Below, piece by piece: positions 37,665 to 51,040 of a DNA stretch of 64,000 nt (position 1 is the stretch's first letter; each line of letters starts with the position of its first letter). The stretch spans positions 744,001 through 808,000 of the forward strand of contig NW_027096013.1 in assembly GCF_040115645.1 (NCBI RefSeq). Reading direction: 5' to 3'. The notes below the pieces were generated by a model that worked only from the letters and a program-made list of their open reading frames with translations, ran no database searches and was not told where the DNA came from. The DNA is from Euwallacea fornicatus (Eukaryota; Arthropoda; Insecta; Coleoptera; Curculionidae). Made by a program: the position numbers and the translations under genes.

Positions 37665-40600
37665 GATGCAATAATGATGTGTTGTGGCATCTTCAAAATC
37701 TCGTCGAGCTGATTAATTTGACACTTTGTTTAACAAATTTGGTCCTCATTTGCCGAAGTTATCGAGCTTCAAAGTTTGAAAAGTCACAAAAGTTGTGAGT
37801 TTGAGCACGTAAAGTACTATTTTTCTTGCAAATTCAACAAGATTCAATAATGATGTGTTGTGGCATCTTCAAAATCTCGTCGAGCTGATTAATTTGGCAC
37901 TTTGTTTAACAAATTTGGTCCTCATTTGCCGAAGTTATCAAGCTTCAAAATTTGAAAAGTCTCAAAAGATGTGTGTTTGAGCACACAAAGTACTATTTTC
38001 CTTGGAAATGCTACAAGATGCAATCATGATGTGGTGTGACATCTTAAAGATCTCGTCGAGCTGATGAATTTGCCACTTTGTTTAACAAATTTGGTCCTCA
38101 TTTGCCGAAGTTATCGAGCTTCAAAGTTTGAAAAGTCTCAAAAGTTGTGTGTTTGAGCGCGTAAAGTACTATTTTTCTTGCAAATTCAACAAGATTCAAT
38201 AATGATGTGTTGTGGCATCTTCAAAATCTCGTCGATCTGATTAATTTGACACTTTGTTTAACAAATTTGGTCCTCATTTGCCGAGGTTATCCAGCTTCAA
38301 AGTTTGAAGAGTCTCAAAAGTTGTGTATTTGAGCACGTAAAGTACTATTTTTCTTGGAAATTCAACAAGATTCAATAATGATGTGTTGTGGCATCTTCAA
38401 AATCTCGTCGAGCTGATTAATTTGGCACTTGGTTTAACAAATTTGGTCCTCATTTGCCGAAGTTATCGAGCTTCAAAGTTTGAAAAGTCTCAAAAGTTCT
38501 GTGTTTGAGCACGTAAAGTACTATTTTTCTTGGAAATTCAACAAGATGCAATCATGATTTGTTGTGACATCTTAAAGATCTCGTCGAGCTGATTAATTTG
38601 ACACTTTGTTTAACAAATTTGGTCCTCATTTGCCGAGGTTATCAAGCTTCAAAGTTTGAATAGTCTCAAAATTTGTGAGTTTGAGCACGTAAAGTACTAT
38701 TTTTCTTGGAAATTCAACAAGATGCAATCATGATTTGTTGTGACATCTTAAAGATCTCGTCGAGCTGATTAATTTGACACTTTGTTTAACAAATTTGGTC
38801 CTCATTTGCCGAGGTTATCCAGCTTCAAAGTTTGAAGAGTCTCAAAAGTTGTGTATTTGAGCACGTAAAGTACTATTTTTCTTGGAAATTCAACAAGATT
38901 CAATAATGATGTGTTGTGGCATCTTCAAAATCTCGTCGAGCTGATTAATTTGGCACTTGGTTTAACAAATTTGGTCCTCATTTGCCGAAGTTATCGAGCT
39001 TCAAAGTTTGAAAAGTCTCAAAAGTTCTGTGTTTGAGCACGTAAAGTACTATTTTTCTTGGAAATTCAACAAGATGCAATCATGATTTGTTGTGACATCT
39101 TAAAGATCTCTTCGAGCTGATTAATTTGACACTTTGTTTAACAAATTTGGTCCTCATTTGCCGAAGTTATCGAGCTTCAAATTTTGAAAAGTCACAAAAG
39201 ATGTGTGTTTGAGCACATAAAGTACTATTTTCCTTGGAAATTCAACAAGATGCAATAATGATGTGTTGTGGCATCTTCAAAATCTCGTCGAGCTGATTAA
39301 TTTGACACTTTGTTTAACAAATTTGGTCCTCATTTGCCGAAGTTATCGAGCTTCAAAGTTTGAAAAGTCACAAAAGTTGTGAGTTTGAGCACGTAAAGTA
39401 CTATTTTTCTTGCAAATTCAACAAGATTCAATAATGATGTGTTGTGGCATCTTCAAAATCTCGTCGAGCTGATTAATTTGGCACTTTGTTTAACAAATTT
39501 GGTCCTCATTTGCCGAAGTTATCAAGCTTCAAAATTTGAAAAGTCTCAAAAGATGTGTGTTTGAGCACACAAAGTACTATTTTCCTTGGAAATGCTACAA
39601 GATGCAATCATGATGTGGTGTGACATCTTAAAGATCTCGTCGAGCTGATGAATTTGCCACTTTGTTTAACAAATTTGGTCCTCATTTGCCGAAGTTATCG
39701 AGCTTCAAAGTTTGAAAAGTCTCAAAAGTTGTGTGTTTGAGCGCGTAAAGTACTATTTTTCTTGCAAATTCAACAAGATTCAATAATGATGTGTTGTGGC
39801 ATCTTCAAAATCTCGTCGATCTGATTAATTTGACACTTTGTTTAACAAATTTGGTCCTCATTTGCCGAGGTTATCCAGCTTCAAAGTTTGAAGAGTCTCA
39901 AAAGTTGTGTATTTGAGCACGTAAAGTACTATTTTTCTTGGAAATTCAACAAGATTCAATAATGATGTGTTGTGGCATCTTCAAAATCTCGTCGAGCTGA
40001 TTAATTTGGCACTTGGTTTAACAAATTTGGTCCTCATTTGCCGAAGTTATCGAGCTTCAAAGTTTGAAAAGTCTCAAAAGTTCTGTGTTTGAGCACGTAA
40101 AGTACTATTTTTCTTGGAAATTCAACAAGATGCAATCATGATTTGTTGTGACATCTTAAAGATCTCGTCGAGCTGATTAATTTGACACTTTGTTTAACAA
40201 ATTTGGTCCTCATTTGCCGAGGTTATCAAGCTTCAAAGTTTGAATAGTCTCAAAATTTGTGAGTTTGAGCACGTAAAGTACTATTTTTCTTGGAAATTCA
40301 ACAAGATGCAATCATGATTTGTTGTGACATCTTAAAGATCTCGTCGAGCTGATTAATTTGACACTTTGTTTAACAAATTTGGTCCTCATTTGCCGAGGTT
40401 ATCCAGCTTCAAAGTTTGAAGAGTCTCAAAAGTTGTGTATTTGAGCACGTAAAGTACTATTTTTCTTGGAAATTCAACAAGATTCAATAATGATGTGTTG
40501 TGGCATCTTCAAAATCTCGTCGAGCTGATTAATTTGGCACTTGGTTTAACAAATTTGGTCCTCATTTGCCGAAGTTATCGAGCTTCAAAGTTTGAAAAGT

Positions 40601-43600
40601 CTCAAAAGTTCTGTGTTTGAGCACGTAAAGTACTATTTTTCTTGGAAATTCAACAAGATGCAATCATGATTTGTTGTGACATCTTAAAGATCTCTTCGAG
40701 CTGATTAATTTGACACTTTGTTTAACAAATTTGGTCCTCATTTGCCGAAGTTATCGAGCTTCAAATTTTGAAAAGTCACAAAAGATGTGTGTTTGAGCAC
40801 ATAAAGTACTATTTTCCTTGGAAATTCAACAAGATGCAATAATGATGTGTTGTGGCATCTTCAAAATCTCGTCGAGCTGATTAATTTGACACTTTGTTTA
40901 ACAAATTTGGTCCTCATTTGCCGAAGTTATCGAGCTTCAAAGTTTGAAAAGTCACAAAAGTTGTGAGTTTGAGCACGTAAAGTACTATTTTTCTTGCAAA
41001 TTCAACAAGATTCAATAATGATGTGTTGTGGCATCTTCAAAATCTCGTCGAGCTGATTAATTTGGCACTTTGTTTAACAAATTTGGTCCTCATTTGCCGA
41101 AGTTATCAAGCTTCAAAATTTGAAAAGTCTCAAAAGATGTGTGTTTGAGCACACAAAGTACTATTTTCCTTGGAAATGCTACAAGATGCAATCATGATGT
41201 GGTGTGACATCTTAAAGATCTCGTCGAGCTGATGAATTTGCCACTTTGTTTAACAAATTTGGTCCTCATTTGCCGAAGTTATCGAGCTTCAAAGTTTGAA
41301 AAGTCTCAAAAGTTGTGTGTTTGAGCGCGTAAAGTACTATTTTTCTTGCAAATTCAACAAGATTCAATAATGATGTGTTGTGGCATCTTCAAAATCTCGT
41401 CGATCTGATTAATTTGACACTTTGTTTAACAAATTTGGTCCTCATTTGCCGAGGTTATCCAGCTTCAAAGTTTGAAGAGTCTCAAAAGTTGTGTATTTGA
41501 GCACGTAAAGTACTATTTTTCTTGGAAATTCAACAAGATTCAATAATGATGTGTTGTGGCATCTTCAAAATCTCGTCGAGCTGATTAATTTGGCACTTGG
41601 TTTAACAAATTTGGTCCTCATTTGCCGAAGTTATCGAGCTTCAAAGTTTGAAAAGTCTCAAAAGTTCTGTGTTTGAGCACGTAAAGTACTATTTTTCTTG
41701 GAAATTCAACAAGATGCAATCATGATTTGTTGTGACATCTTAAAGATCTCGTCGAGCTGATTAATTTGACACTTTGTTTAACAAATTTGGTCCTCATTTG
41801 CCGAGGTTATCAAGCTTCAAAGTTTGAATAGTCTCAAAATTTGTGAGTTTGAGCACGTAAAGTACTATTTTTCTTGGAAATTCAACAAGATGCAATCATG
41901 ATTTGTTGTGACATCTTAAAGATCTCGTCGAGCTGATTAATTTGACACTTTGTTTAACAAATTTGGTCCTCATTTGCCGAGGTTATCCAGCTTCAAAGTT
42001 TGAAGAGTCTCAAAAGTTGTGTATTTGAGCACGTAAAGTACTATTTTTCTTGGAAATTCAACAAGATTCAATAATGATGTGTTGTGGCATCTTCAAAATC
42101 TCGTCGAGCTGATTAATTTGGCACTTGGTTTAACAAATTTGGTCCTCATTTGCCGAAGTTATCGAGCTTCAAAGTTTGAAAAGTCTCAAAAGTTCTGTGT
42201 TTGAGCACGTAAAGTACTATTTTTCTTGGAAATTCAACAAGATGCAATCATGATTTGTTGTGACATCTTAAAGATCTCTTCGAGCTGATTAATTTGACAC
42301 TTTGTTTAACAAATTTGGTCCTCATTTGCCGAAGTTATCGAGCTTCAAATTTTGAAAAGTCACAAAAGATGTGTGTTTGAGCACATAAAGTACTATTTTC
42401 CTTGGAAATTCAACAAGATGCAATAATGATGTGTTGTGGCATCTTCAAAATCTCGTCGAGCTGATTAATTTGACACTTTGTTTAACAAATTTGGTCCTCA
42501 TTTGCCGAAGTTATCGAGCTTCAAAGTTTGAAAAGTCACAAAAGTTGTGAGTTTGAGCACGTAAAGTACTATTTTTCTTGCAAATTCAACAAGATTCAAT
42601 AATGATGTGTTGTGGCATCTTCAAAATCTCGTCGAGCTGATTAATTTGGCACTTTGTTTAACAAATTTGGTCCTCATTTGCCGAAGTTATCAAGCTTCAA
42701 AATTTGAAAAGTCTCAAAAGATGTGTGTTTGAGCACACAAAGTACTATTTTCCTTGGAAATGCTACAAGATGCAATCATGATGTGGTGTGACATCTTAAA
42801 GATCTCGTCGAGCTGATGAATTTGCCACTTTGTTTAACAAATTTGGTCCTCATTTGCCGAAGTTATCGAGCTTCAAAGTTTGAAAAGTCTCAAAAGTTGT
42901 GTGTTTGAGCGCGTAAAGTACTATTTTTCTTGCAAATTCAACAAGATTCAATAATGATGTGTTGTGGCATCTTCAAAATCTCGTCGATCTGATTAATTTG
43001 ACACTTTGTTTAACAAATTTGGTCCTCATTTGCCGAGGTTATCCAGCTTCAAAGTTTGAAGAGTCTCAAAAGTTGTGTATTTGAGCACGTAAAGTACTAT
43101 TTTTCTTGGAAATTCAACAAGATTCAATAATGATGTGTTGTGGCATCTTCAAAATCTCGTCGAGCTGATTAATTTGGCACTTGGTTTAACAAATTTGGTC
43201 CTCATTTGCCGAAGTTATCGAGCTTCAAAGTTTGAAAAGTCTCAAAAGTTCTGTGTTTGAGCACGTAAAGTACTATTTTTCTTGGAAATTCAACAAGATG
43301 CAATCATGATTTGTTGTGACATCTTAAAGATCTCGTCGAGCTGATTAATTTGACACTTTGTTTAACAAATTTGGTCCTCATTTGCCGAGGTTATCAAGCT
43401 TCAAAGTTTGAATAGTCTCAAAATTTGTGAGTTTGAGCACGTAAAGTACTATTTTTCTTGGAAATTCAACAAGATGCAATCATGATTTGTTGTGACATCT
43501 TAAAGATCTCGTCGAGCTGATTAATTTGACACTTTGTTTAACAAATTTGGTCCTCATTTGCCGAGGTTATCCAGCTTCAAAGTTTGAAGAGTCTCAAAAG

Positions 43601-45056
43601 TTGTGTATTTGAGCACGTAAAGTACTATTTTTCTTGGAAATTCAACAAGATTCAATAATGATGTGTTGTGGCATCTTCAAAATCTCGTCGAGCTGATTAA
43701 TTTGGCACTTGGTTTAACAAATTTGGTCCTCATTTGCCGAAGTTATCGAGCTTCAAAGTTTGAAAAGTCTCAAAAGTTCTGTGTTTGAGCACGTAAAGTA
43801 CTATTTTTCTTGGAAATTCAACAAGATGCAATCATGATTTGTTGTGACATCTTAAAGATCTCTTCGAGCTGATTAATTTGACACTTTGTTTAACAAATTT
43901 GGTCCTCATTTGCCGAAGTTATCGAGCTTCAAATTTTGAAAAGTCACAAAAGATGTGTGTTTGAGCACATAAAGTACTATTTTCCTTGGAAATTCAACAA
44001 GATGCAATAATGATGTGTTGTGGCATCTTCAAAATCTCGTCGAGCTGATTAATTTGACACTTTGTTTAACAAATTTGGTCCTCATTTGCCGAAGTTATCG
44101 AGCTTCAAAGTTTGAAAAGTCACAAAAGTTGTGAGTTTGAGCACGTAAAGTACTATTTTTCTTGCAAATTCAACAAGATTCAATAATGATGTGTTGTGGC
44201 ATCTTCAAAATCTCGTCGAGCTGATTAATTTGGCACTTTGTTTAACAAATTTGGTCCTCATTTGCCGAAGTTATCAAGCTTCAAAATTTGAAAAGTCTCA
44301 AAAGATGTGTGTTTGAGCACACAAAGTACTATTTTCCTTGGAAATGCTACAAGATGCAATCATGATGTGGTGTGACATCTTAAAGATCTCGTCGAGCTGA
44401 TGAATTTGCCACTTTGTTTAACAAATTTGGTCCTCATTTGCCGAAGTTATCGAGCTTCAAAGTTTGAAAAGTCTCAAAAGTTGTGTGTTTGAGCGCGTAA
44501 AGTACTATTTTTCTTGCAAATTCAACAAGATTCAATAATGATGTGTTGTGGCATCTTCAAAATCTCGTCGATCTGATTAATTTGACACTTTGTTTAACAA
44601 ATTTGGTCCTCATTTGCCGAGGTTATCCAGCTTCAAAGTTTGAAGAGTCTCAAAAGTTGTGTATTTGAGCACGTAAAGTACTATTTTTCTTGGAAATTCA
44701 ACAAGATTCAATAATGATGTGTTGTGGCATCTTCAAAATCTCGTCGAGCTGATTAATTTGGCACTTGGTTTAACAAATTTGGTCCTCATTTGCCGAAGTT
44801 ATCGAGCTTCAAAGTTTGAAAAGTCTCAAAAGTTCTGTGTTTGAGCACGTAAAGTACTATTTTTCTTGGAAATTCAACAAGATGCAATCATGATTTGTTG
44901 TGACATCTTAAAGATCTCGTCGAGCTGATTAATTTGACACTTTGTTTAACAAATTTGGTCCTCATTTGCCGAGGTTATCAAGCTTCAAAGTTTGAATAGT
45001 CTCAAAATTTGTGAGTTTGAGCACGTAAAGTACTATTTTTCTTGGAAATTCAACAA
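36609..45056 (+). repeat. Homogeneous 1,584-bp (9-monomer) HOR, five units plus three monomers
   Basis: Units start at 36,609, 38,193, 39,777, 41,361 and 42,945, and a partial one starts at 44,529. Marker order: a 'gtcgatctg' with 'aggttatccag'; b 'cacttgg'; c 'caaaatttgtgag'; d 'aggttatccag'; e 'cacttgg' (same as b); f 'tctcttcgagc'; g 'gatgcaataatg'; h 'aagttatcaag' with 'cacacaaag'; i 'gtggtgtgac' with 'gagcgcg'. The first unit differs in the left part of monomer a ('gtggtgtgac', 'gtcgagctg'). Blocks five units apart (36,661-37,220 against 44,581-45,140) read as identical by eye. This is the most homogeneous stretch in the window. Confidence 0.9.
38193..39776 (+). repeat. Reference 9-monomer HOR unit (a-i)
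   Basis: First complete unit carrying the private 'gtcgatctg' variant (38,231). That variant recurs every 1,584 bp at 39,815, 41,399, 42,983 and 44,567, and also outside the run at 34,887, 47,735 and 50,199. Monomers b and e look identical and a and d share their right halves, so the unit itself contains an older a-b / d-e duplication. Confidence 0.85.
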
Positions 45057-45408
45057 GATGCAATCATGATTTGTTGTGACATCTTAAAGATCTCGTCGAG
45101 CTGATTAATTTGACACTTTGTTTAACAAATTTGGTCCTCATTTGCCGAAGTTATCGAGCTTCAAAATTTGAAAAGTCTCAAAAGATGTGTGTTTGAGCAC
45201 GTAAAGTACTATTTTTCTTGCAAATTCAACAAGATTCAATAATGATGTGTTGTGGCATCTTCAAAATCTCGTCGAGCTGAGTAATTTGACACTTTGTTTA
45301 ACAAATTTGGTCCTCATTTGCCGAAGTTATCGAGCTTCAAAGTTTGAAATGTCTCAAAAGTTCTGTGTTTGAGCACGTAAAGTACTATTTTTCTTGCAAA
45401 TTCAACAA
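45057..45408 (+). repeat. Right boundary of the 9-monomer HOR into family M
   Basis: Up to about 45,146 the sequence matches the d monomer of the 9-monomer unit. It then switches to 'aagttatcgag', 'caaaatttg' and 'gatgtgtg'. The same junction pair ('caaaatttgtgag' monomer, then this one, then a 'gagtaatttg' monomer) recurs at 48,225, 50,689 and 54,562. Confidence 0.8.
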
Positions 45409-48400
45409 GATTCAATAATGATGTGTTGTGGCATCTTCAAAATCTCGTCGAGCTGATTAATTTGGCACTTTGTTTAACAAATTTGGTCCTCATTTGCCAA
45501 AGTTATCGAGCTTCAAAATTTGAAAAGTCACAAATGTTGTGTGTTTGAGCACATAAAGTATTATTTTCCTTGGAAATGCAACAAAATGCAATCATGATTT
45601 GTTGCGATATCTTAAAGATCTCGTCGAGCTGATGAATTTGCGACTTTGTTTAACAAATTTGGTCCTCATTTGCCGAGGTTATCCAGCTTCAAAGTTTGAA
45701 AAGTCAAAAAAGTTGTTTGTTTGATCACCTAAAGTACTATTTCTCTTGGAAATCCAACAAGATGCAATCATGATTTGTTGTGGCATCTTCAAAATCTCGT
45801 CCAGCTGATTAATTTGGCACTTTGTTTAATAAATTTCGTCCTCATTTGCCGAAGTTATCGAGCTTCAAAGTTTGAAAAGTCTCAAAAGTTCTGTGTTTGA
45901 GCACGTAAAGTACTATTTTTCTTGGAAATTCAACAAGATGCAATCATGATTTTTTGTGACATCTTAAAGATCTCTTCGAGCTGATTAATTTGACACTTTG
46001 TTTAACAAATTTGGTCCTCATTTGCCGAAGTTATCGAGCTTCAAAGTTTGAAAAGCCAAAAAAGTTGTGTGTTTGAGCACATAAAGTACTATTTTCCTTG
46101 GAAATGCTACAAGACGCAATAATGACGTGTTGTGGCATCTTCAAAATCTCGTCGAGCTGATTAATTTGGCACTTTGTTTAACAAATTTGGTCCTCATTTG
46201 CCGAAGTTATCGAGCTTCGAAATTTGAAAAGTCACAAAAGTTGTGTGTTTGAGCACATAAAGTACTATTTTCCTTGGAAATTCAACAAGATGCAATAATG
46301 ATGTGTTGTGGCATCTTCAAAATCTCGTCGAGCTGATTAATTTGACACTTTGTTTAACAAATTTGGTCCTCATTTGCCGAAGTTATCGAGCTTCAAAGTT
46401 TGAAAAGTCACAAAAGTTGTGAGTTTGAGCACGTAAAGTACTATTTTTCTTGCAAATTCAACAAGATTCAATAATGATGTGTTGTGGCATCTTCAAAATC
46501 TCGTCGAGCTGATTAATTTGGCACTTTGTTTAACAAATTTGGTCCTCATTTGCCGAAGTTATCAAGCTTCAAAATTTGAAAAGTCTCAAAAGATGTGTGT
46601 TTGAGCACACAAAGTACTATTTTCCTTGGAAATGCTACAAGATGCAATCATGATGTGGTGTGACATCTTAAAGATCTCGTCGAGCTGATGAATTTGCCAC
46701 TTTGTTTAACAAATTTGGTCCTCATTTGCCGAAGTTATCGAGCTTCAAAGTTTGAAAAGTCTCAAAAGTTGTGTGTTTGAGCGCGTAAAGTACTATTTTT
46801 CTTGCAAATTCAACAAGATTCAATAATGATGTGTTGTGGCATCTTCAAAATCTCGTCGAGCTGATTAATTTGGCACTTGGTTTAACAAATTTGGTCCTCA
46901 TTTGCCGAAGTTATCGAGCTTCAAAGTTTGAAAAGTCTCAAAAGTTCTGTGTTTGAGCACGTAAAGTACTATTTTTCTTGGAAATTCAACAAGATGCAAT
47001 CATGATTTGTTGTGACATCTTAAAGATCTCTTCGAGCTGATTAATTTGACACTTTGTTTAACAAATTTGGTCCTCATTTGCCGAAGTTATCGAGCTTCAA
47101 ATTTTGAAAAGTCACAAAAGATGTGTGTTTGAGCACATAAAGTACTATTTTCCTTGGAAATTCAACAAGATGCAATAATGATGTGTTGTGGCATCTTCAA
47201 AATCTCGTCGAGCTGATTAATTTGACACTTTGTTTAACAAATTTGGTCCTCATTTGCCGAAGTTATCGAGCTTCAAAGTTTGAAAAGTCACAAAAGTTGT
47301 GAGTTTGAGCACGTAAAGTACTATTTTTCTTGCAAATTCAACAAGATTCAATAATGATGTGTTGTGGCATCTTCAAAATCTCGTCGAGCTGATTAATTTG
47401 GCACTTTGTTTAACAAATTTGGTCCTCATTTGCCGAAGTTATCAAGCTTCAAAATTTGAAAAGTCTCAAAAGATGTGTGTTTGAGCACACAAAGTACTAT
47501 TTTCCTTGGAAATGCTACAAGATGCAATCATGATGTGGTGTGACATCTTAAAGATCTCGTCGAGCTGATGAATTTGCCACTTTGTTTAACAAATTTGGTC
47601 CTCATTTGCCGAAGTTATCGAGCTTCAAAGTTTGAAAAGTCTCAAAAGTTGTGTGTTTGAGCGCGTAAAGTACTATTTTTCTTGCAAATTCAACAAGATT
47701 CAATAATGATGTGTTGTGGCATCTTCAAAATCTCGTCGATCTGATTAATTTGACACTTTGTTTAACAAATTTGGTCCTCATTTGCCGAGGTTATCCAGCT
47801 TCAAAGTTTGAAGAGTCTCAAAAGTTGTGTATTTGAGCACGTAAAGTACTATTTTTCTTGGAAATTCAACAAGATTCAATAATGATGTGTTGTGGCATCT
47901 TCAAAATCTCGTCGAGCTGATTAATTTGGCACTTGGTTTAACAAATTTGGTCCTCATTTGCCGAAGTTATCGAGCTTCAAAGTTTGAAAAGTCTCAAAAG
48001 TTCTGTGTTTGAGCACGTAAAGTACTATTTTTCTTGGAAATTCAACAAGATGCAATCATGATTTGTTGTGACATCTTAAAGATCTCGTCGAGCTGATTAA
48101 TTTGACACTTTGTTTAACAAATTTGGTCCTCATTTGCCGAGGTTATCAAGCTTCAAAGTTTGAATAGTCTCAAAATTTGTGAGTTTGAGCACGTAAAGTA
48201 CTATTTTTCTTGGAAATTCAACAAGATGCAATCATGATTTGTTGTGACATCTTAAAGATCTCGTCGAGCTGATTAATTTGACACTTTGTTTAACAAATTT
48301 GGTCCTCATTTGCCGAAGTTATCGAGCTTCAAAATTTGAAAAGTCTCAAAAGATGTGTGTTTGAGCACGTAAAGTACTATTTTTCTTGCAAATTCAACAA

Positions 48401-48576
48401 GATTCAATAATGATGTGTTGTGGCATCTTCAAAATCTCGTCGAGCTGAGTAATTTGACACTTTGTTTAACAAATTTGGTCCTCATTTGCCGAAGTTATCG
48501 AGCTTCAAAGTTTGAAATGTCTCAAAAGTTCTGTGTTTGAGCACGTAAAGTACTATTTTTCTTGCAAATTCAACAA
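45409..48576 (+). repeat. HOR family M, copy 1 (18 monomers)
   Basis: Anchored on the type B monomer with 'ttgccaaag' and 'cacaaatg'. Then come 'gttgcgatatc', 'gtccagctg' with 'taataaatttcg', the private 'gattttttg', and a 'gacgcaataatgacg' monomer. The remainder is made of 9-monomer-HOR pieces: g-h-i occurs twice (46,289-46,816 and 47,169-47,696), then a-b-c. It is an M/9-mer mosaic. Confidence 0.8.
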
Positions 48577-51040
48577 GATTCAATAATGATGTGTTGTGGC
48601 ATCTTCAAAATCTCGTCGAGCTGATTAATTTGGCACTTTGTTTAACAAATTTGGTCCTCATTTGCCAAAGTTATCGAGCTTCAAAATTTGAAAAGTCACA
48701 AATGTTGTGTGTTTGAGCACATAAAGTATTATTTTCCTTGGAAATGCAACAAAATGCAATCATGATTTGTTGCGATATCTTAAAGATCTCGTCGAGCTGA
48801 TGAATTTGCGACTTTGTTTAACAAATTTGGTCCTCATTTGCCGAGGTTATCCAGCTTCAAAGTTTGAAAAGTCAAAAAAGTTGTTTGTTTGATCACCTAA
48901 AGTACTATTTCTCTTGGAAATCCAACAAGATGCAATCATGATTTGTTGTGGCATCTTCAAAATCTCGTCCAGCTGATTAATTTGGCACTTTGTTTAATAA
49001 ATTTCGTCCTCATTTGCCGAAGTTATCGAGCTTCAAAGTTTGAAAAGTCTCAAAAGTTCTGTGTTTGAGCACGTAAAGTACTATTTTTCTTGGAAATTCA
49101 ACAAGATGCAATCATGATTTTTTGTGACATCTTAAAGATCTCTTCGAGCTGATTAATTTGACACTTTGTTTAACAAATTTGGTCCTCATTTGCCGAAGTT
49201 ATCGAGCTTCAAAGTTTGAAAAGCCAAAAAAGTTGTGTGTTTGAGCACATAAAGTACTATTTTCCTTGGAAATGCTACAAGACGCAATAATGACGTGTTG
49301 TGGCATCTTCAAAATCTCGTCGAGCTGATTAATTTGGCACTTTGTTTAACAAATTTGGTCCTCATTTGCCGAAGTTATCGAGCTTCAAAATTTGAAAAGT
49401 CACAAAAGTTGTGTGTTTGAGCACATAAAGTATTATTTTCCTTGGAAATGCAACAAGATGCAATCATGATGTGGTGTGATATATTAAAGATCTCGTCGAG
49501 CTGATGAATTTGCCACTTTGTTTAACAAATTTGGTCCTCATTTACCGATGTTATCGAGCTTCGAAATTTGAAAAGTCACAAAAGTTGTGTGTTTGAGCAC
49601 ATAAAGTACTATTTTCCTTGGAAATTCAACAAGATGCAATAATGATGTGTTGTGGCATCTTCAAAATCTCGTCGAGCTGATTAATTTGACACTTTGTTTA
49701 ACAAATTTGGTCCTCATTTGCCGAAGTTATCGAGCTTCAAAGTTTGAAAAGTCACAAAAGTTGTGAGTTTGAGCACGTAAAGTACTATTTTTCTTGCAAA
49801 TTCAACAAGATTCAATAATGATGTGTTGTGGCATCTTCAAAATCTCGTCGAGCTGATTAATTTGGCACTTTGTTTAACAAATTTGGTCCTCATTTGCCGA
49901 AGTTATCAAGCTTCAAAATTTGAAAAGTCTCAAAAGATGTGTGTTTGAGCACACAAAGTACTATTTTCCTTGGAAATGCTACAAGATGCAATCATGATGT
50001 GGTGTGACATCTTAAAGATCTCGTCGAGCTGATGAATTTGCCACTTTGTTTAACAAATTTGGTCCTCATTTGCCGAAGTTATCGAGCTTCAAAGTTTGAA
50101 AAGTCTCAAAAGTTGTGTGTTTGAGCGCGTAAAGTACTATTTTTCTTGCAAATTCAACAAGATTCAATAATGATGTGTTGTGGCATCTTCAAAATCTCGT
50201 CGATCTGATTAATTTGACACTTTGTTTAACAAATTTGGTCCTCATTTGCCGAGGTTATCCAGCTTCAAAGTTTGAAGAGTCTCAAAAGTTGTGTATTTGA
50301 GCACGTAAAGTACTATTTTTCTTGGAAATTCAACAAGATTCAATAATGATGTGTTGTGGCATCTTCAAAATCTCGTCGAGCTGATTAATTTGGCACTTGG
50401 TTTAACAAATTTGGTCCTCATTTGCCGAAGTTATCGAGCTTCAAAGTTTGAAAAGTCTCAAAAGTTCTGTGTTTGAGCACGTAAAGTACTATTTTTCTTG
50501 GAAATTCAACAAGATGCAATCATGATTTGTTGTGACATCTTAAAGATCTCGTCGAGCTGATTAATTTGACACTTTGTTTAACAAATTTGGTCCTCATTTG
50601 CCGAGGTTATCAAGCTTCAAAGTTTGAATAGTCTCAAAATTTGTGAGTTTGAGCACGTAAAGTACTATTTTTCTTGGAAATTCAACAAGATGCAATCATG
50701 ATTTGTTGTGACATCTTAAAGATCTCGTCGAGCTGATTAATTTGACACTTTGTTTAACAAATTTGGTCCTCATTTGCCGAAGTTATCGAGCTTCAAAATT
50801 TGAAAAGTCTCAAAAGATGTGTGTTTGAGCACGTAAAGTACTATTTTTCTTGCAAATTCAACAAGATTCAATAATGATGTGTTGTGGCATCTTCAAAATC
50901 TCGTCGAGCTGAGTAATTTGACACTTTGTTTAACAAATTTGGTCCTCATTTGCCGAAGTTATCGAGCTTCAAAGTTTGAAATGTCTCAAAAGTTCTGTGT
51001 TTGAGCACGTAAAGTACTATTTTTCTTGCAAATTCAACAA
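48577..51040 (+). repeat. HOR family M, copy 2 (14 monomers)
   Basis: Opens with the same five monomers as copy 1, including 'gttgcgatatc' and 'gattttttg'. It adds a 'gatatattaaag'/'tttaccgatg' monomer (49,457) and contains only one g-h-i-a-b-c run (49,633-50,688). It differs from copy 1 by whole monomers. Confidence 0.8.
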
